From Alteromonadaceae bacterium Bs31 (lineage in GTDB: Bacteria > Pseudomonadota > Gammaproteobacteria > Pseudomonadales > Cellvibrionaceae): a stretch of DNA of 64,000 nt. The notes below the pieces were generated by a model. That model was not told the origin of the DNA. It was given only the letters and a program-made list of their open reading frames with translations, and did no database searches. This document shows positions 63,516 through 64,000 of this stretch, in pieces (positions within the stretch are counted from its first letter, which is position 1; the number at the start of each line of letters is the position of its first letter). The DNA lies in contig FXAI01000001.1 in the NCBI GenBank assembly GCA_900177435.1, positions 415,663 to 479,662 of the forward strand, read 5' to 3'. A program made the translations under genes and the position numbers.

Positions 63516-64000
63516 GTATATCCAGTTCTTTTCTACATTGTCACAGACAAGGTAGTCACGGCCAAGCGGCATACATTGGCTTAGGTTCTCGGGTTCTATT
63601 TCGGAGTAGCGACGCTTAACCGGGTTTGACGCTTTCTCCTGTTTAAGCAGCTTATACATTTTCTTGAACCTTTCCGGGAAATCGCCTCCCTGCCGAAGTA
63701 TGTCTTCATAAATTGCTGCAAAACGTGTAAAGGATGAGCTGGAGTCCCCCAGCCCAAGTTCCAGCATTTTGTCAATGTAAAGCAAGTAACACTGGCTTAG
63801 GTAGTATAGATCGTTTTCTTCGCGGAAATCAGGGGCGTTGCGCGGTGGCAGCTGCAGTTGATTCTGTGCAGATAAAGCAGTTTTAGGTAGCTGATTATTC
63901 GGTATATTTACCTGTAGTACATAGCGTTGTGCTCCACAAATGATTTCTTCTTTGGCGAGCATGCAATTCTTAAGTTGTGTTCTAGTGGCTTTTGCCTCAG
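63498..64000 (-). CDS. Hypothetical protein, 5' end outside the window
   Basis: A frame of at least 167 codons that stays open to the window edge. The ATG at 63962 is probably internal, because the codons upstream of it (reading EAKATRTQLKNC before Met) look like a continuation of coding sequence. Visible features are several cysteines (CGAQRYVL, SQCYLLYID, LSQCMPLG, YLVCDNVEKNW), a helical middle and a basic stretch KRRYSE. I do not recognise the family. The gene converges on the beta-helix lipoprotein and ends inside the shared terminator. Confidence 0.7.
   Translation of the reverse strand, partial: EAKATRTQLKNCMLAKEEIICGAQRYVLQVNIPNNQLPKTALSAQNQLQLPPRNAPDFREENDLYYLSQCYLLYIDKMLELGLGDSSSSFTRFAAIYEDILRQGGDFPERFKKMYKLLKQEKASNPVKRRYSEIEPENLSQCMPLGRDYLVCDNVEKNWIYKKTGG

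Overview
The window looks like chromosomal DNA of a marine, polysaccharide-degrading gammaproteobacterium of the Cellvibrionaceae type (Saccharophagus/Teredinibacter/Cellvibrio relatives). The main evidence is a modular GH9 endoglucanase whose modules (GH9-CBM3-CBM10-CBM2) are joined by very long polyserine linkers. Supporting evidence is a lipoprotein GH3 beta-glucosidase, a PL14-like lyase, a beta-helix lipoprotein with cadherin-like domains, two large DUF748 envelope proteins, a TonB receptor and a moderate GC content. No rRNA, tRNA, CRISPR array, phage or transposase gene was seen. The assignment is inference from gene content; no database was searched.

Layout. 0-6 kb: single-domain globin, MOSC protein, DUF1244 protein, then cobA-nirB-nirD (siroheme-dependent nitrite reduction to ammonium). 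6-9 kb, minus strand: a sulfur-responsive type ArsR regulator with a rhodanese/DUF2892 membrane protein, and an OmpR-type two-component pair. 9-16 kb: a large chemoreceptor with two PAS domains, a Gfo/Idh/MocA oxidoreductase, a small outer-membrane barrel and glucokinase. 15.8-27 kb: GH3 glucosidase, periplasmic binding protein, SOS polymerase dnaE2 with a LexA box, a DUF748 protein, a PL14-like lyase and an unknown secreted protein. 27-34.7 kb, minus strand: a 183-bp foldback (MITE-like) element, then DUF748-kefG-kefB and a Na/Pi cotransporter with a small coiled-coil partner. 35-39 kb: DUF481 protein and imuA-imuB with its own LexA box and a 50-bp tandem array between the two genes. 39-44.7 kb: ROK kinase, DsbA-fold protein, PAP2 phosphatase, glycosyltransferase, a soluble CZB chemoreceptor and a DUF1461 protein. 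44.8-53.4 kb: a second sulfur-type ArsR with DUF2892, RND adaptor and RND pump, followed by a TonB receptor and a membrane-anchored AraC regulator. 53.4-64 kb: beta-propeller lipoprotein, the GH9 cellulase, a VWA-lipoprotein/polytopic membrane protein pair, the cadherin/beta-helix lipoprotein and a partial gene running off the end.

How the genes work together. Cel9 and GH3 would convert cellulose to glucose, and glucokinase would feed it into metabolism. CobA makes the siroheme precursor needed by NirB. dnaE2 and imuAB form one LexA-controlled mutagenesis system split over two loci about 14 kb apart. The two ArsR/DUF2892 loci look like parallel reactive-sulfur responses, one coupled to a rhodanese and one to an efflux pump.

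The most unusual signal is a family of 50-bp repeats seen at three places (1-71, 13790-13860, 37811-38060). In the two testable cases the repeat starts at the base after a stop codon and points in the direction of the gene. Each unit holds a CCCA-N-GGATGGG block and a hairpin with an AGGGA/CAGGA loop. The copy at the window start has the same architecture with entirely different, still perfectly paired, stem bases, which suggests selection for RNA or DNA structure.
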